NCBI GenBank assembly: GCA_020058315.1
Contig: JAGVEK010000271.1
Location: 1-30,450 of the forward strand
Direction: 5' to 3'
Length of the DNA: 30,450 nucleotides
Source of the DNA: Candidatus Zixiibacteriota bacterium
Lineage (GTDB): Bacteria > Zixibacteria > MSB-5A5 > WJJR01
Positions 1 to 8,616 of the stretch are shown here, in pieces. The notes under the pieces were generated by a model, which had not been told where the DNA came from, searched no databases, and saw only the letters and a program-made list of their open reading frames with translations. Position 1 is the stretch's first letter; each line of letters begins with the position of its first letter. Position numbers and translations under genes: made by a program.

Positions 1-823
1 CCCAGCACTGCGCGTGCGTCACGCCGGTGGCCTGGGCGTAGCGGCTGTAGGCCGCATAGCCGTCGCTGAGCAGGACCCCACCGTCTGGCGGCTTGTCACC
101 CAGCAATTCTTTGACGCAGGCATGCTGGCGTGACTCGAAGAACGCGAAGCACACCTCGTCGCGCTCGCCGTACACCGGCCAGAAGTACCCCGCCTTCATT
201 TTGCCCGGTCCGGCCCGGCCAGCCTTGATCGGTGTTTCGTCCACTGCCTTGACGCGGCTACGTCGGATCGAGTCGAGCTGCGCGTCGTAGATTGGCTCGA
301 GCAGCTGCGCGGCTTGGCTCACCAGCTGCGTCAACCAGGGCCGACTGAGTTTGAAGCCGGCTTCGATCAGCCGCTGGTGCTGCCTGTGCAGGGGCAGGTG
401 CCACTGGAACTTGTCGACCACCACGCCGGCAATGAAGCTCACGTCGGCGCGGCTGCCCTCGATCACGCCCACCGGCGCCGGCGGGCAGTGCAGCGTCTGG
501 GTGTCGCGCCGCTTGATCACGGTGCGTACGTACTTCAGCACCACGTTCGCACCCGGGCGCTGCGCCAGGCGGTGGCTGACCTTCTGGCCCACGACCTCGT
601 ACTGCTCGGTGACTTGCTCGGCACTGAGGCCTTGCACTTCGGGGTTGGGCACCTCAATGGTCAACACCGGCACGCGGGCCTCGTCGAAGAACGGCACGCT
701 GGCACTGTCGTCGGTGAAATCGCCGCGAGCACGGCGTCGCTTGTGCGCGGGCACGTCCTGCTCGGCTTCGGGCTCGGCAGCAACCACTGGCATCAGCTCG
801 CCGAGGTGCTCGCCCAGGTGCAT
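1..823 (-). pseudogene. IS66 family transposase (TnpC) fragment, 5'-truncated and running off the left edge
   Basis: The minus strand is open from an in-frame TGA at 833-835 to the window edge. It reads as the central and catalytic part of an IS66 transposase: a segment with VVDKFQWHLPLHRQHQRL, then VKAVDETPIKAG carrying the DDE-type Asp-Glu, then KMKAGYFWPVYGERDEV and LLSDGYAAYSRYA, all typical of the family. The N-terminal helical/leucine-zipper region of intact TnpC (over 100 residues) is missing. The first usable ATG lies at 823, directly after the stop, so the gene is 5'-truncated and probably inactive. The remaining 3' part lies outside the window. No tnpA or tnpB is present upstream, as expected for a broken copy. 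The family call is firm; whether the 3' end is intact cannot be seen here. Confidence 0.85.
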
Positions 824-853
824 CCGCTCGTATCAGCAGCGCTTTGCCGCCGA

Positions 854-920
854 CCCAGCAAACTGCCCCGGGGTGGCCACCGACTCCCCCAGCCAAACTG
901 CTCCACCCTGGCCACCGACC
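854..920. repeat. Two tandem imperfect 32-33 bp repeats, possible IS21-type element end
   Basis: Units at 854-885 and 888-920 share CCCAGC(C)AAACTG, then a C/G-rich stretch, then TGGCCACCGAC. Internally repeated end sequences of this kind are known for IS21-family elements, where several copies form the transposase-binding end. No istA or istB gene is visible, so this would be an orphan end. It lies exactly at the breakpoint of the truncated IS66 gene, which suggests a nested insertion or deletion. The stretch 921-1191 between this repeat and the next gene shows no recognisable coding sequence. Confidence 0.45.
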
Positions 921-1191
921 CTGGCGCCGGTTGAACTCGATTCGGATGGCGGCTGAAGTTCATTGCTAATCAGGTTCCCCGTTGATGCGGATGGCCAGAT
1001 GCTGTGCCGCGCTCTCGCTTTGCGCCGCAGGGAATGGGAACTACGGCATGACCGGATTCCCAGGCCGAACTGGCCATCAACTGCGCAAGGCTCCCCGCAT
1101 TGCGGAGTTGGCCAGCGCCTATAGCGGTCTAGTAGAATTGGCTAAACTTGGCAATCGAAATCTACGAAAGGCCAGATCGGATGGTTTCCGG

Positions 1192-1392
1192 ATGACTGAA
1201 GTCGAGAGCGAGATCCTCACGCTGGAGGAGGTCGCGGCCTACCTCAAAGCCGGGAAACGCACGGTTTATCGCCTTGCCCAGAAAGGAGAGATTCCGGCGT
1301 TCAAGCTTGGAGGTACCTGGCGCTTTCGCCGCTCGGAGCTGGATCGGTGGATCGCCGAAAGCATCAACAAGAAGAAGCCGGAGGCAGAGTGA
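1192..1392 (+). CDS. Small excisionase-family helix-turn-helix protein
   Basis: This 66-residue protein is almost entirely one MerR/excisionase-type winged HTH (HTH_17-like). The helix pair LTLEEVAAYLKAGKRTVYRLAQKGEIPAFK is followed by the wing GGTWRFRRSELDRWI and a lysine-rich tail. The frame is open further upstream, but the upstream residues do not resemble the family and the ATG at 1192 places the HTH near the N-terminus as usual. It ends 60 bp before the DNA methyltransferase gene on the same strand. Short HTH proteins of this type often sit beside restriction-modification genes, so a controller role (acting on its own cluster) is a reasonable inference, supported by the perfect palindrome at 1403-1417. 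No strong Shine-Dalgarno is visible, so the exact start is uncertain. Confidence 0.75.
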   Translation: MTEVESEILTLEEVAAYLKAGKRTVYRLAQKGEIPAFKLGGTWRFRRSELDRWIAESINKKKPEAE

Positions 1393-1402
1393 GCGTGCAC
1401 CA

Positions 1403-1417
1403 AATCGGCAACCGATT
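1403..1417. promoter_or_regulatory. Perfect inverted repeat in front of the methyltransferase gene
   Basis: AATCGG and CCGATT are separated by CAA in the 60-bp gap between the HTH gene and the methyltransferase gene, about 36 bp before its GTG start. Size and position suit an operator for a small dimeric regulator. Binding by the adjacent HTH protein is inference only. Confidence 0.4.
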
Positions 1418-1452
1418 CACATTCGGGAAAGAACAAGGGGAGGATTGCTGAC

Positions 1453-3072
1453 GTGCCAGTTCCCATAATTGATCTCTTTGCTGGCCCGGGAGGGCTCGGG
1501 GAGGGATTTGCCTCCCTGCAGGGCCACAAGCGGCAGCCATTCTTCGAGATCGGTCTTTCCATTGAAAAGGATGCTGTCGCGCATCGCACGCTGACGCTCA
1601 GGGCAGTGTTCAGGCGTTTGCGTGGCACCAAGGACGTCAAGCACTACTACAGCTACATACGAGGCGAGATCGATGAGGCCGCTTTCCGCGGGATCCCTGC
1701 CGTGGCCAGCGCCTTCGAGCATGCTGCCACCGAGGCGAGGTGCCTGGAGCTTGGCAAGTCCGATGAAGCCAGTATCGATAGAGAAATTCGCGCTGCACTG
1801 AAGGGGCAGGAAACCTGGGTGCTGATCGGCGGCCCGCCCTGCCAGGCGTATTCCCTGGCAGGGCGCTCCAGACGCGCCAACGACAAGGACTTTCACAAGG
1901 ATGAAAAGCACTTCCTCTACAGGGAGTACCTGAGAATCATCCGGGTGCACAAGCCCACGATCTTCGTGATGGAGAATGTCAAGGGTCTGCTTTCCTCGAA
2001 GCACTCCGGCGACCCGATGTTCGAGAAGATCATTGCGGATCTTTCGATGCCGGCCGAGGGGCTCGAATATGAGATCCGCTCCTTCACCAAGAAGGGCGAC
2101 GGCAGTTCGCTGGCGCCCACCGACTACCTTATCCATTCGGAGCGCCATGGGATCCCGCAAAGCAGGCATCGCGTGATTCTGCTCGGAGTGAGAAAGGGGC
2201 TGGACATGCCTCAACACCAGTTGCTGGCACCGGTAGCAAGGCCTGTCACGGTCAAGCAGGCCATTGACGATCTTCCCCGAATCCGCAGCAAGCTGTCGCG
2301 TGGCGATTCAGTGGAGGCATGGCGCAAGGCTGTTCAGGCTGCCCCCTCTTACGTCAAGGGGTGGAGGACAGAAAACGAGTCCGTCATGATCGGGACAATG
2401 CGTGCCTTTGCCGCTGCGGCAACCAGCACCACGACCGGTGGCGCCTTCATTTCACGAGGCTACAGAAGGCCGAGGAAGCCGATCGAGCTTCAGCAATGGC
2501 TGCATGACCGAAGCCTGGGTGGCGTCTGTCAGCATGAAGCGCGTGCGCACATGGCATCCGATCTCGCCCGCTATCTTTTTTCGGCCAGCTTCGCTCATTT
2601 GTGGGGATATTGCCCACGGCTGGATGTGTTCCCTCCCAAGCTGCTTCCCGATCACATCAATGTGCATGTCGAGCGGGAATCCGAAGCCATCCCGTTCAAG
2701 GATCGGTTCCGCGTGCAGTGCAGGAACGAACCGTCCACCACGGTGGTCGCACACATTGCCAAGGACGGGCACTACTACATCCACTACGACCCCTCCCAAT
2801 GCAGAAGCCTCACGGTCAGGGAGGCAGCACGGCTCCAGACGTTTCCCGACAACTATGTCTTCGCGGGTAACCGCACGGAGCAGTACACCCAGGTCGGCAA
2901 TGCGGTGCCTCCGTTGCTTGCCCACAAGCTGGCCAGGATCGTTCGCAGCCTTCTGAACGAAATGAGCAGGAGGAAGCGGAGGCAGGCTGGTGATGCCGTA
3001 CAGAAGATACCGGCGGGAAGCGTGCGGCGAAACCTGCCGGAACAGCTTCCGGTGCTTGCCGATGCGGGCTAG
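1453..3072 (+). CDS. dcm: C5-cytosine DNA methyltransferase (type II, Dcm-like)
   Basis: This enzyme transfers a methyl group from SAM to C5 of cytosine in a specific DNA site. The conserved motifs appear in order: motif I DLFAGPGG near residues 7-14, motif IV GGPPCQAYSLAGRSR with the catalytic Cys130, motif VI ENVKG at about 174, motif VIII QSRHRVILLG at about 236, then a long variable target-recognition region (about 250-440), and motifs IX/X with REAARLQTFPDNY and QVGNAVPP near 482. At 539 residues it is a full-length family member. Translation starts at GTG 1453, with GGGGAGG about 10 bases upstream. Its partner vsr is convergent; the two stop codons would overlap in the sequence CTAG if the IS5 element were removed. 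The methylase probably protects host DNA in the defence cluster. The recognised DNA site cannot be read from the sequence. Confidence 0.93.
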   Translation: MPVPIIDLFAGPGGLGEGFASLQGHKRQPFFEIGLSIEKDAVAHRTLTLRAVFRRLRGTKDVKHYYSYIRGEIDEAAFRGIPAVASAFEHAATEARCLELGKSDEASIDREIRAALKGQETWVLIGGPPCQAYSLAGRSRRANDKDFHKDEKHFLYREYLRIIRVHKPTIFVMENVKGLLSSKHSGDPMFEKIIADLSMPAEGLEYEIRSFTKKGDGSSLAPTDYLIHSERHGIPQSRHRVILLGVRKGLDMPQHQLLAPVARPVTVKQAIDDLPRIRSKLSRGDSVEAWRKAVQAAPSYVKGWRTENESVMIGTMRAFAAAATSTTTGGAFISRGYRRPRKPIELQQWLHDRSLGGVCQHEARAHMASDLARYLFSASFAHLWGYCPRLDVFPPKLLPDHINVHVERESEAIPFKDRFRVQCRNEPSTTVVAHIAKDGHYYIHYDPSQCRSLTVREAARLQTFPDNYVFAGNRTEQYTQVGNAVPPLLAHKLARIVRSLLNEMSRRKRRQAGDAVQKIPAGSVRRNLPEQLPVLADAG

Positions 3073-3078
3073 GGCCTG

Positions 3079-3854
3079 TTAACACAAACCACGAAGGCCA
3101 TCGGCAACCAGTACGAAGCTGAGGAAGCCGAGGAACATCGCGTCAAGTTTTTCGAACCGAGAGAAGATGCGCCGGAAGCCCTTCAGGCGCCGGAATAGAC
3201 GCTCGACTTCGTTGCGGCGCTTGTACATCTCTCGGTCGTACTCCCATGGCTCAATGCGCGTCTTGATCGGCGGTACCACTGGTATGAAGCCCAGGTCCAG
3301 AGCCAGTTGGCGCGTCTCGTTGCCTTCATAAGCGCGGTCCATCAGTAAGTGAATGGGCCGGCTCGTTGGGCCCAGGCTGTCAAGCAACTTCCTGCCCTCG
3401 GGTGCATCGTGTGCCTGCCCGGGAGACACGCTAAACGTTATGGCCGTTCGAGCATCCGCGGCAACCAGATGAACCTTGGTGTTCCATCCCCCGCGGGACT
3501 TGCCGATGGATTGCGGTCCGTTTTTTTTAGAGCGCCAGTGCCGTCGGGATGCACCTTGATGCTGGTGCTGTCCAGCGAGACCGCCTCGATCTTGATGCGT
3601 ACCACCTGCTGGCGCTGCAACTCCTCGAACATCTTGTCCAGCACGCCCGCCTTCGCCCAGCGCCGCATGCGCGTGTAAATCGTGTGCCAGTTGCCGAACC
3701 GATGGGGAAGCCCGCGCCACTTGCAGCCCTGTTCGGCCACGTACAGCATGGCATTGACGACTTGCAGATTGGTCATGCTGACGTTGCCTCGTTGCTTGGG
3801 CAAACAATGTTCGATCAGGGCAAATTGCTCGGGGCTGATTTCCATGAGCAGCAT
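3079..3854 (-). CDS. IS5-family transposase, two frames joined by -1 frameshift
   Basis: The first frame runs from ATG 3854 to 3438 and starts with MLLMEISPEQFALIEHCLP, the helical N-terminal IS5 region, followed by CKWRGLPHRFGNWHTIYTR. The second frame, ending at 3079, carries the DDE catalytic core: GGWNTKVHLVAADART, HLLMDRAYEGNETR with the second Asp, and YKRRNEVERLFRRLKGFRRI with the YR(E)-type Glu signature. The frames meet at a run of eight A (3528-3521 on the minus strand), a classic slippery site for -1 programmed frameshifting in the IS427 subgroup. The fused product would be about 258 residues. An alternative in-frame ATG lies at 3845. Transposition of its own element is the only expected role. 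Confidence 0.88.
3521..3529 (-). promoter_or_regulatory. Slippery site for -1 ribosomal frameshifting
   Basis: On the minus strand the codons CTA AAA AAA ACG contain an A8 run where the upstream transposase frame can slip back one base into the downstream frame. The family uses this mechanism; activity here is inferred. Confidence 0.6.
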
Positions 3855-3897
3855 GGTCGCTCATACGCAACATCGCGGCAATTAGTGTTAACACGCC

Positions 3898-4344
3898 CTA
3901 GTCAATGATCTGACCAATCACCAGGACATCCTCATCGCCATGCAGCCACTCCTCAACCGCTTGCGCAGTCTCCTCGACCGAGTGTTTCAAGGCGCACTCC
4001 CAGACGACCGCCACGCGCCAGCCGAGCGCATGGAGCGCCTCCACGTGTCTCCTGTCGCGATCGACATTGCCCAGGAACTTCCGTTGCCAGAACTCTTCGT
4101 TGGTCCGGGGGATGGTGGTGTAGCGGCAGCCTTCGTGCCGATGCCAGAAGCAGCCGTGGACGAACACCACCGCCCTGTGCTTCGGGAACACAAGGTCAGG
4201 GGTGCCGGGCAGCTTTCTGACATGAAGTCGATAGCGAAATCCCCTGGCAAAAAGAAGGGAGCGAAGGGTTCGTTCCGGCCAGGTGTTCTTTCCGCGAATG
4301 CTCGACATCATGCGGCTGCGCTGAGGGGTGGTCGGGACGCGCAT
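3898..4344 (-). CDS. vsr: Very short patch repair (Vsr) DNA mismatch endonuclease
   Basis: Vsr nicks DNA beside T:G mismatches that arise when 5-methylcytosine deaminates, protecting methylated sites from C-to-T mutation. The 148-residue product matches the family: QRSRMMSSIRGKNTWPE near the N-terminus, LPGTPDLVF with the metal-binding catalytic Asp50, FVHGCFWHRHEGC with the zinc ligands and the intercalating Phe-Trp-His group (66-68), then NVDRDRRHVEALHALGWRV and VVWECAL. The ATG at 4344 gives the usual family start about ten residues before RSRMM; an in-frame TTG at 4407 would add 21 residues. It points towards the methyltransferase gene, a classic dcm-vsr pairing in convergent rather than overlapping tandem form. 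It starts back-to-back with the GHKL operon. Confidence 0.92.
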   Translation of the reverse strand: MRVPTTPQRSRMMSSIRGKNTWPERTLRSLLFARGFRYRLHVRKLPGTPDLVFPKHRAVVFVHGCFWHRHEGCRYTTIPRTNEEFWQRKFLGNVDRDRRHVEALHALGWRVAVVWECALKHSVEETAQAVEEWLHGDEDVLVIGQIID

Positions 4345-4449
4345 GGCCTTGGGGGCATTCCACCTGGATTTCTGCAGCAACCGCCGCTTCGCACATCTGC
4401 CAGCCAATCCGATGGAGGGGAAGCAACCTCCGGAAGGTTAGCATGCAGT

Positions 4450-4466
4450 TGATTCGCGAGAAATCA
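4450..4466. promoter_or_regulatory. Short inverted repeat between divergent vsr and GHKL operon
   Basis: TGATT and AATCA flank CGCGAGA, ending just before the GAGGGG ribosome binding site (4468-4473) of the GHKL gene. It lies in the only divergent promoter region of the cluster and could be an operator. There is no direct evidence of binding. Confidence 0.25.
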
Positions 4467-4480
4467 CGAGGGGTATCTTG

Positions 4481-5959
4481 ATGGCACGGGAGCACAGACA
4501 TCCACCAAGCGCGGCTTGCCTCTCGGCGTCGATGAGGGATCTTGGCTACTCGCTCGAAACGGCCATCGCTGACCTGATCGACAACAGCATTTCTGCCGAA
4601 GCCAACAGGATCGACATCATCTGCGACGTTTCCGGTGACCCTCCCCTTGTGGTCATTCTCGACAACGGCAAGGGAATGGCGGAAGGCGAGTTGATGGCTG
4701 CAATGCGTCATGGAACCGACAATCCCAGACGGCACCGTGCGCCAAGGGATCTGGGGCGCTTTGGTCTTGGACTGAAGACGGCGTCGTTCTCTCAGTGCCG
4801 TTCCCTGACAGTGGTGAGCACAAACGATGCTTCCATCTGTGGTGCCGAATGGAACCTGGATCGCATCGATGCCGCAGACGACTGGATCCTGAGCCTCCTT
4901 GATGAAGCCGATATCCAGGCATTGCCCTATGTCGATCGCCTTGGCAAACGAGGGACTGCAGTCATCTGGCAAGAGCTTGACCGCTTGCTGGAAGACGCAG
5001 CTGGGGATCGTCGACAGGAGATCGTGAACGAGAAGCTTGAAGCGGTGGGGCGGCATCTTTCCCTCGTCTTTCATCGCTTCCTTTCGGGCGAGGTCAAGGG
5101 GCATTCCAAGATCGCGCTCACCATCAATGGTCACCCCATTGCCGCATTCGATCCCTTCTGCAGAAAGAATCCAGCCACCCAGGTCCTTCCGGAGGAAATC
5201 GTCCGCATCGGCGATGCAGAGGTTCGCCTGCAGCCCTATGTGCTGCCACATCACAGCCGTCTTTCCGCGTCCGAGTACGACTACTACCAGGATCGCAGCG
5301 ACTTCATCTCCAACCAGGGAGGCTATGTCTATCGGAACGGGCGCCTGATGGCGTGGGGAGATTGGTTCCGGCTGGTGCCGAAGGGTGAGGCCACCAAGCT
5401 GGCGCGGGTGCAGATCGACTTCCCCAACAGTCTGGACGAAGCCTGGACAATCGACATCAAGAAATCGCGCGCGCGCCCGCCACATGCGGTGCGTGAGCGC
5501 CTGCGCCAGATCATCGCCAAGATCACCACCCGCAGCGTGACGGTGCATCGGGGGCGCGGACAGAGGCTGTTTCAGGAAACCCAGGCTCCGTTCTGGGAGC
5601 GCTATGCCGATCACGATGGCATTCGGTTCGCGATCAACGAACAGCACCCAATCATCGCCTCGCTGGCAAGAAGACTCTCGCCAGAGGATGCAGACCTGCT
5701 TCGCACGCTGCTTGATTCAGTTGCTGCCTCGCTGCCGGTCGAGATGATCTATTCCGACTACTCGACCCACCCGCGCGAGATCAATCAGCGATCGGTGGAT
5801 GAAAGCCAGACCATGGAGCGCCTGAGGAGCCTGCGTCAGGTGCTGTACGGTGACGGGCCGGGCGATGCGAAGGCCTTTCTCCAGATCGTGCGCTCCACGC
5901 ATCTTTTCGACGGCCAGATCGAGCTGGCCGAAAAATTCATCAGCGAGGCCTTTGCATGA
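4481..5959 (+). CDS. GHKL-type ATPase, prokaryotic MORC/paraMORC family
   Basis: This 492-residue protein belongs to the gyrase/HSP90/histidine kinase/MutL ATP-binding fold. Visible motifs are AIADLIDNSISA (residues 28-39, Mg-binding Asn35), VILDNGKGM (58-66) and GRFGLGLKTASF (92-103), the three nucleotide-binding boxes. An S5-like second domain probably follows, with a conserved-looking NQGGYVYRNGRLMAWGDWFRL segment near residue 280 and a Lys-containing IDIKKSRARPP. Proteins of this family are thought to clamp or remodel DNA with ATP and were linked by comparative genomics to restriction-modification operons. The ATG at 4481 has GAGGGG seven bases upstream; an adjoining TTG at 4478 is less likely. 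Its stop overlaps the next start as ATGA, so it is translationally coupled to the Z1 helicase. Confidence 0.88.
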   Translation: MAREHRHPPSAACLSASMRDLGYSLETAIADLIDNSISAEANRIDIICDVSGDPPLVVILDNGKGMAEGELMAAMRHGTDNPRRHRAPRDLGRFGLGLKTASFSQCRSLTVVSTNDASICGAEWNLDRIDAADDWILSLLDEADIQALPYVDRLGKRGTAVIWQELDRLLEDAAGDRRQEIVNEKLEAVGRHLSLVFHRFLSGEVKGHSKIALTINGHPIAAFDPFCRKNPATQVLPEEIVRIGDAEVRLQPYVLPHHSRLSASEYDYYQDRSDFISNQGGYVYRNGRLMAWGDWFRLVPKGEATKLARVQIDFPNSLDEAWTIDIKKSRARPPHAVRERLRQIIAKITTRSVTVHRGRGQRLFQETQAPFWERYADHDGIRFAINEQHPIIASLARRLSPEDADLLRTLLDSVAASLPVEMIYSDYSTHPREINQRSVDESQTMERLRSLRQVLYGDGPGDAKAFLQIVRSTHLFDGQIELAEKFISEAFA

Positions 5960-8616
5960 GCATTACAGCCATCACGGAAGAACGAAACATTGCCAACGCT
6001 CTCATCTCGGGCCTTGCCAACATGGCGGAAACGCCAACGCGCGAGCAGGTGGAGGAAAAGGCAAGACAGATTGCTGCAGTCTTCGGCTATGCGGGAGACC
6101 TCCGCAACATTGTCACCGAGGCCATGGAATCGGTTGTGACCCGCATGGGAGCAGGCATTTCACTGGTTGATGTCAATGCGAAGCATGATGATCAATGGGT
6201 TCACAAGCGCGAGGACGTCAATTGGACCTATGCCAGGGCGTACGAGGAATTCCTTCGCAACGAAGGCTGGCCTCCGCAGATGGTCCAGTCGCTGAGCGAT
6301 GTGACCACCCGCATTCTTGGCCATCTTCAGGATCCACTGAGCGAAGGCACGAGCTGGAACCGTCGTGGCCTGGTCATCGGCCATGTGCAGTCGGGAAAGA
6401 CGGCCAACTACACGGGTCTGATGGCACGCGCAGCCGATGCGGGCTACAAGTTCATCGTCGTCATTGCCGGCATTCACAACAATCTGCGCAGGCAGACACA
6501 GCAACGAATCGATGAGGCCTTCATCGGCCGATCGAGCGATCCCGAGGATCGCCGCAATATTGGCGTCGGTCTCGCTCCGGGATATCCGCATCCGGCAACG
6601 CTCACCAACATCAACGAGGACTTCAACAAGAACACAGCGGCCAAGAGCGGCTGGAAGATCAACGACTTCAGCAAGCCGATCATCCTGATCATCAAGAAGA
6701 ACGTCACGACGCTCACTGCATTGTACAAATGGCTGAAGGAGCTGAACGCCGAAGGGGAAGACCGCATCTCCGATGTGCCCATGCTGCTGATCGACGACGA
6801 GGCCGACAACGCATCGATCAACACGAACAAAGAGGATCTGGACCCGACCCGGACGAATGCCATGATTCGCCGCATTCTGGGTCTGTTCGCGAAGTCCTGC
6901 TATGTTGGATATACGGCAACGCCGTTCGCCAATATCTTCATCAATCCGGATGCCTATGGCGATGATGTGCAGGAAGAGCTTTTCCCTCGCGACTTCATCT
7001 ATTGCCTGGATGCTCCAACAACCTATTTCGGTGCCGAGAAGGTATTCCTCGACGAGACAACCAGCGAATCGATCGTCAGGGCGATCGATGATTGCGAGGA
7101 TCTCATTCCCTATTCTCACAAGCGTGACGATCCCGTCCACGAGTTGCCTCCCAGCCTCTATCACGCACTCGACGAGTTCATCGTCGCCCGCGCCATTCGG
7201 AACCTGCGCGGACAGGCCGGCAAGCATTGCTCGATGATGGTCAATGTGTCGCGCTTTGTGCCGGTACAGAAGGCTGTGCGCGACTTCCTGAGTCTCAGGG
7301 AGAAGAAGATCAGGGAAGCGGTTCTCGCCAACTACGCGATGCCGGAAGACGTTTCCTCAAGAAACATGTACATGCAAGGCCTGAAGGAGGCCTTCGATGC
7401 CGAATATGCCGACGTTGGAGTCACATGGGCGGAGGTGAAGGCTGCCCTCAACGGCGTCTTCGAGCACCTTCACCTCTATGTCATCAACAGCAAGAGTGAC
7501 GAGGTGCTCGACTACACCCGGTACGAGAAGGAAGGCATTGGGCTGACAGCAGTCGCGGTCGGTGGCCTGAGCCTCTCGCGAGGCCTGACCATCGAGGGGT
7601 TGACCGTCAGCTACATGTACCGCAACACGAAGATGTACGACACCCTCATGCAGATGGGCCGCTGGTTCGGCTACCGGCCGGGCTTCGAGGATCTCTGTCG
7701 CGTCCATCTCTCGCGCGATTCGATCAACTGGTACTCCCACATCGCCGATGCCGCCGAAGAGCTTGTGCAGCAGGTCAAGCGCATGCGGCGCGATCGCCTC
7801 AGTCCGAAGGATTTTGGCCTTTACGTCCGCTCGCACCCGGACAGCCTGCTGATCACAGCGGCGAACAAGATGCGATCCGGCCAGGAAGTCACGGTCGAAC
7901 AGAGTTTCAGTGCGCGACTGCGTGAAAGCTACATTGTCTCCACAGACCCCGATGTGAATGCCAAGAACTTTGTACTGCTCGCCGAGCACTGGCGAAGTGG
8001 GTTCGGCGGACGACCGGAGCAGCCCACGGAAAAGGGGGTCATCTTCAGGGACGTGCCAGTCGAGGTGATCGAAGAGTTTCTCACCCGGTTCGAATGTCAT
8101 TCGACCTTTGCCGGACAGAAGTCGGACGTGGTGAGCTATCTCGAACGGATTGCGACGAAGCGTCCGCTGGCCGATGTTCTGCTGATTTCGCCTTCGGGTG
8201 GCTCGGGCGGTGAAAGCCCATTCACCCTGAGGAATCAGTTGCGCGTCGTCGGAAAGGATCAGCCGAATGGCACTTCGTGGCGCCTGAACAAGGACAGGGT
8301 TGCCTCGCGCGGCGACGAGAAGCTCGGGCTCAGCGATGCGCAACGCGATGAGGCGAGGACAGTCGCCGGTGGCGAAGATGGATCGGGAGCGGTATCCGAC
8401 ACACATTACCGCATGGTTCGGAACAAGCCGCTCCTCATGATTCACAGCCTGGAACCAAAGGGCGAGGCCGTGACGGGGCCGATCGCCGCCTTTGGCATCA
8501 GTTTTCCCTACGGGGATTATTCGACCACCATCAATGTCGTCGTGAACAAGGTCTGGCTCCAGCAGATGCAGGGTTACGCCGACGATCCTGACGAGGAGGA
8601 TGACTACGATGCCTGA
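5956..8616 (+). CDS. Z1 domain superfamily II helicase-like ATPase
   Basis: At 886 residues this is the largest gene of the operon. It carries helicase motifs: Walker A GHVQSGKT (142-149), LLIDDEADNASIN with a DEAD-type Walker B (about 277-289), VGYTATPFANIF (motif III, about 317-328), and LMQMGRWFGYR (motif VI with arginine finger, about 564-574). The region between and after these, including GGLSLSRGLTIEGL, is characteristic of the Z1 domain that accompanies such helicases. It presumably translocates on or remodels DNA together with the GHKL ATPase and delivers substrate to the nuclease. It overlaps the upstream gene by ATGA and the downstream gene by 8 bp, so all are coupled. The function is inferred from family context. 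Confidence 0.9.
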   Translation: MSITAITEERNIANALISGLANMAETPTREQVEEKARQIAAVFGYAGDLRNIVTEAMESVVTRMGAGISLVDVNAKHDDQWVHKREDVNWTYARAYEEFLRNEGWPPQMVQSLSDVTTRILGHLQDPLSEGTSWNRRGLVIGHVQSGKTANYTGLMARAADAGYKFIVVIAGIHNNLRRQTQQRIDEAFIGRSSDPEDRRNIGVGLAPGYPHPATLTNINEDFNKNTAAKSGWKINDFSKPIILIIKKNVTTLTALYKWLKELNAEGEDRISDVPMLLIDDEADNASINTNKEDLDPTRTNAMIRRILGLFAKSCYVGYTATPFANIFINPDAYGDDVQEELFPRDFIYCLDAPTTYFGAEKVFLDETTSESIVRAIDDCEDLIPYSHKRDDPVHELPPSLYHALDEFIVARAIRNLRGQAGKHCSMMVNVSRFVPVQKAVRDFLSLREKKIREAVLANYAMPEDVSSRNMYMQGLKEAFDAEYADVGVTWAEVKAALNGVFEHLHLYVINSKSDEVLDYTRYEKEGIGLTAVAVGGLSLSRGLTIEGLTVSYMYRNTKMYDTLMQMGRWFGYRPGFEDLCRVHLSRDSINWYSHIADAAEELVQQVKRMRRDRLSPKDFGLYVRSHPDSLLITAANKMRSGQEVTVEQSFSARLRESYIVSTDPDVNAKNFVLLAEHWRSGFGGRPEQPTEKGVIFRDVPVEVIEEFLTRFECHSTFAGQKSDVVSYLERIATKRPLADVLLISPSGGSGGESPFTLRNQLRVVGKDQPNGTSWRLNKDRVASRGDEKLGLSDAQRDEARTVAGGEDGSGAVSDTHYRMVRNKPLLMIHSLEPKGEAVTGPIAAFGISFPYGDYSTTINVVVNKVWLQQMQGYADDPDEEDDYDA

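Larger units (their letters stand above)
3073..3897 (-). mobile_element. Complete IS5-family (IS427-like) insertion sequence, 825 bp
   Basis: The element is bounded by near-perfect 13-bp inverted repeats: GGCCTGTTAACAC on the left, and GGCGTGTTAACAC when the right end is read inward. It is flanked by direct repeats CTAG at 3069-3072 and 3898-3901. It carries one transposase gene read on the minus strand through a frameshift. The target duplication reconstitutes both the TAG stop of the methyltransferase and the TAG stop of vsr, so neither gene is damaged. Intact ends and an intact slippery run suggest a recent, possibly active copy. Confidence 0.9.

Noticed and set aside
314..956. Two overlapping plus-strand frames of about 200 codons at the left edge
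   Set aside because: They are antisense to the IS66 transposase fragment, which is recognisable on the minus strand.
982..1191. N-terminal extension of the HTH protein from 982
   Set aside because: The extra 70 residues do not resemble the HTH family, and the ATG at 1192 gives a normal-sized protein.
4196..5647. Long open frame on the minus strand (483 codons) opposite the GHKL gene
   Set aside because: The plus strand has clear GHKL motifs and operon overlaps; the antisense product has no recognisable domains and is a GC-rich shadow frame.
6160..7227. 355-codon minus-strand frame opposite the Z1 gene
   Set aside because: It is a shadow of the Z1 helicase, whose motifs are unmistakable in the plus frame.
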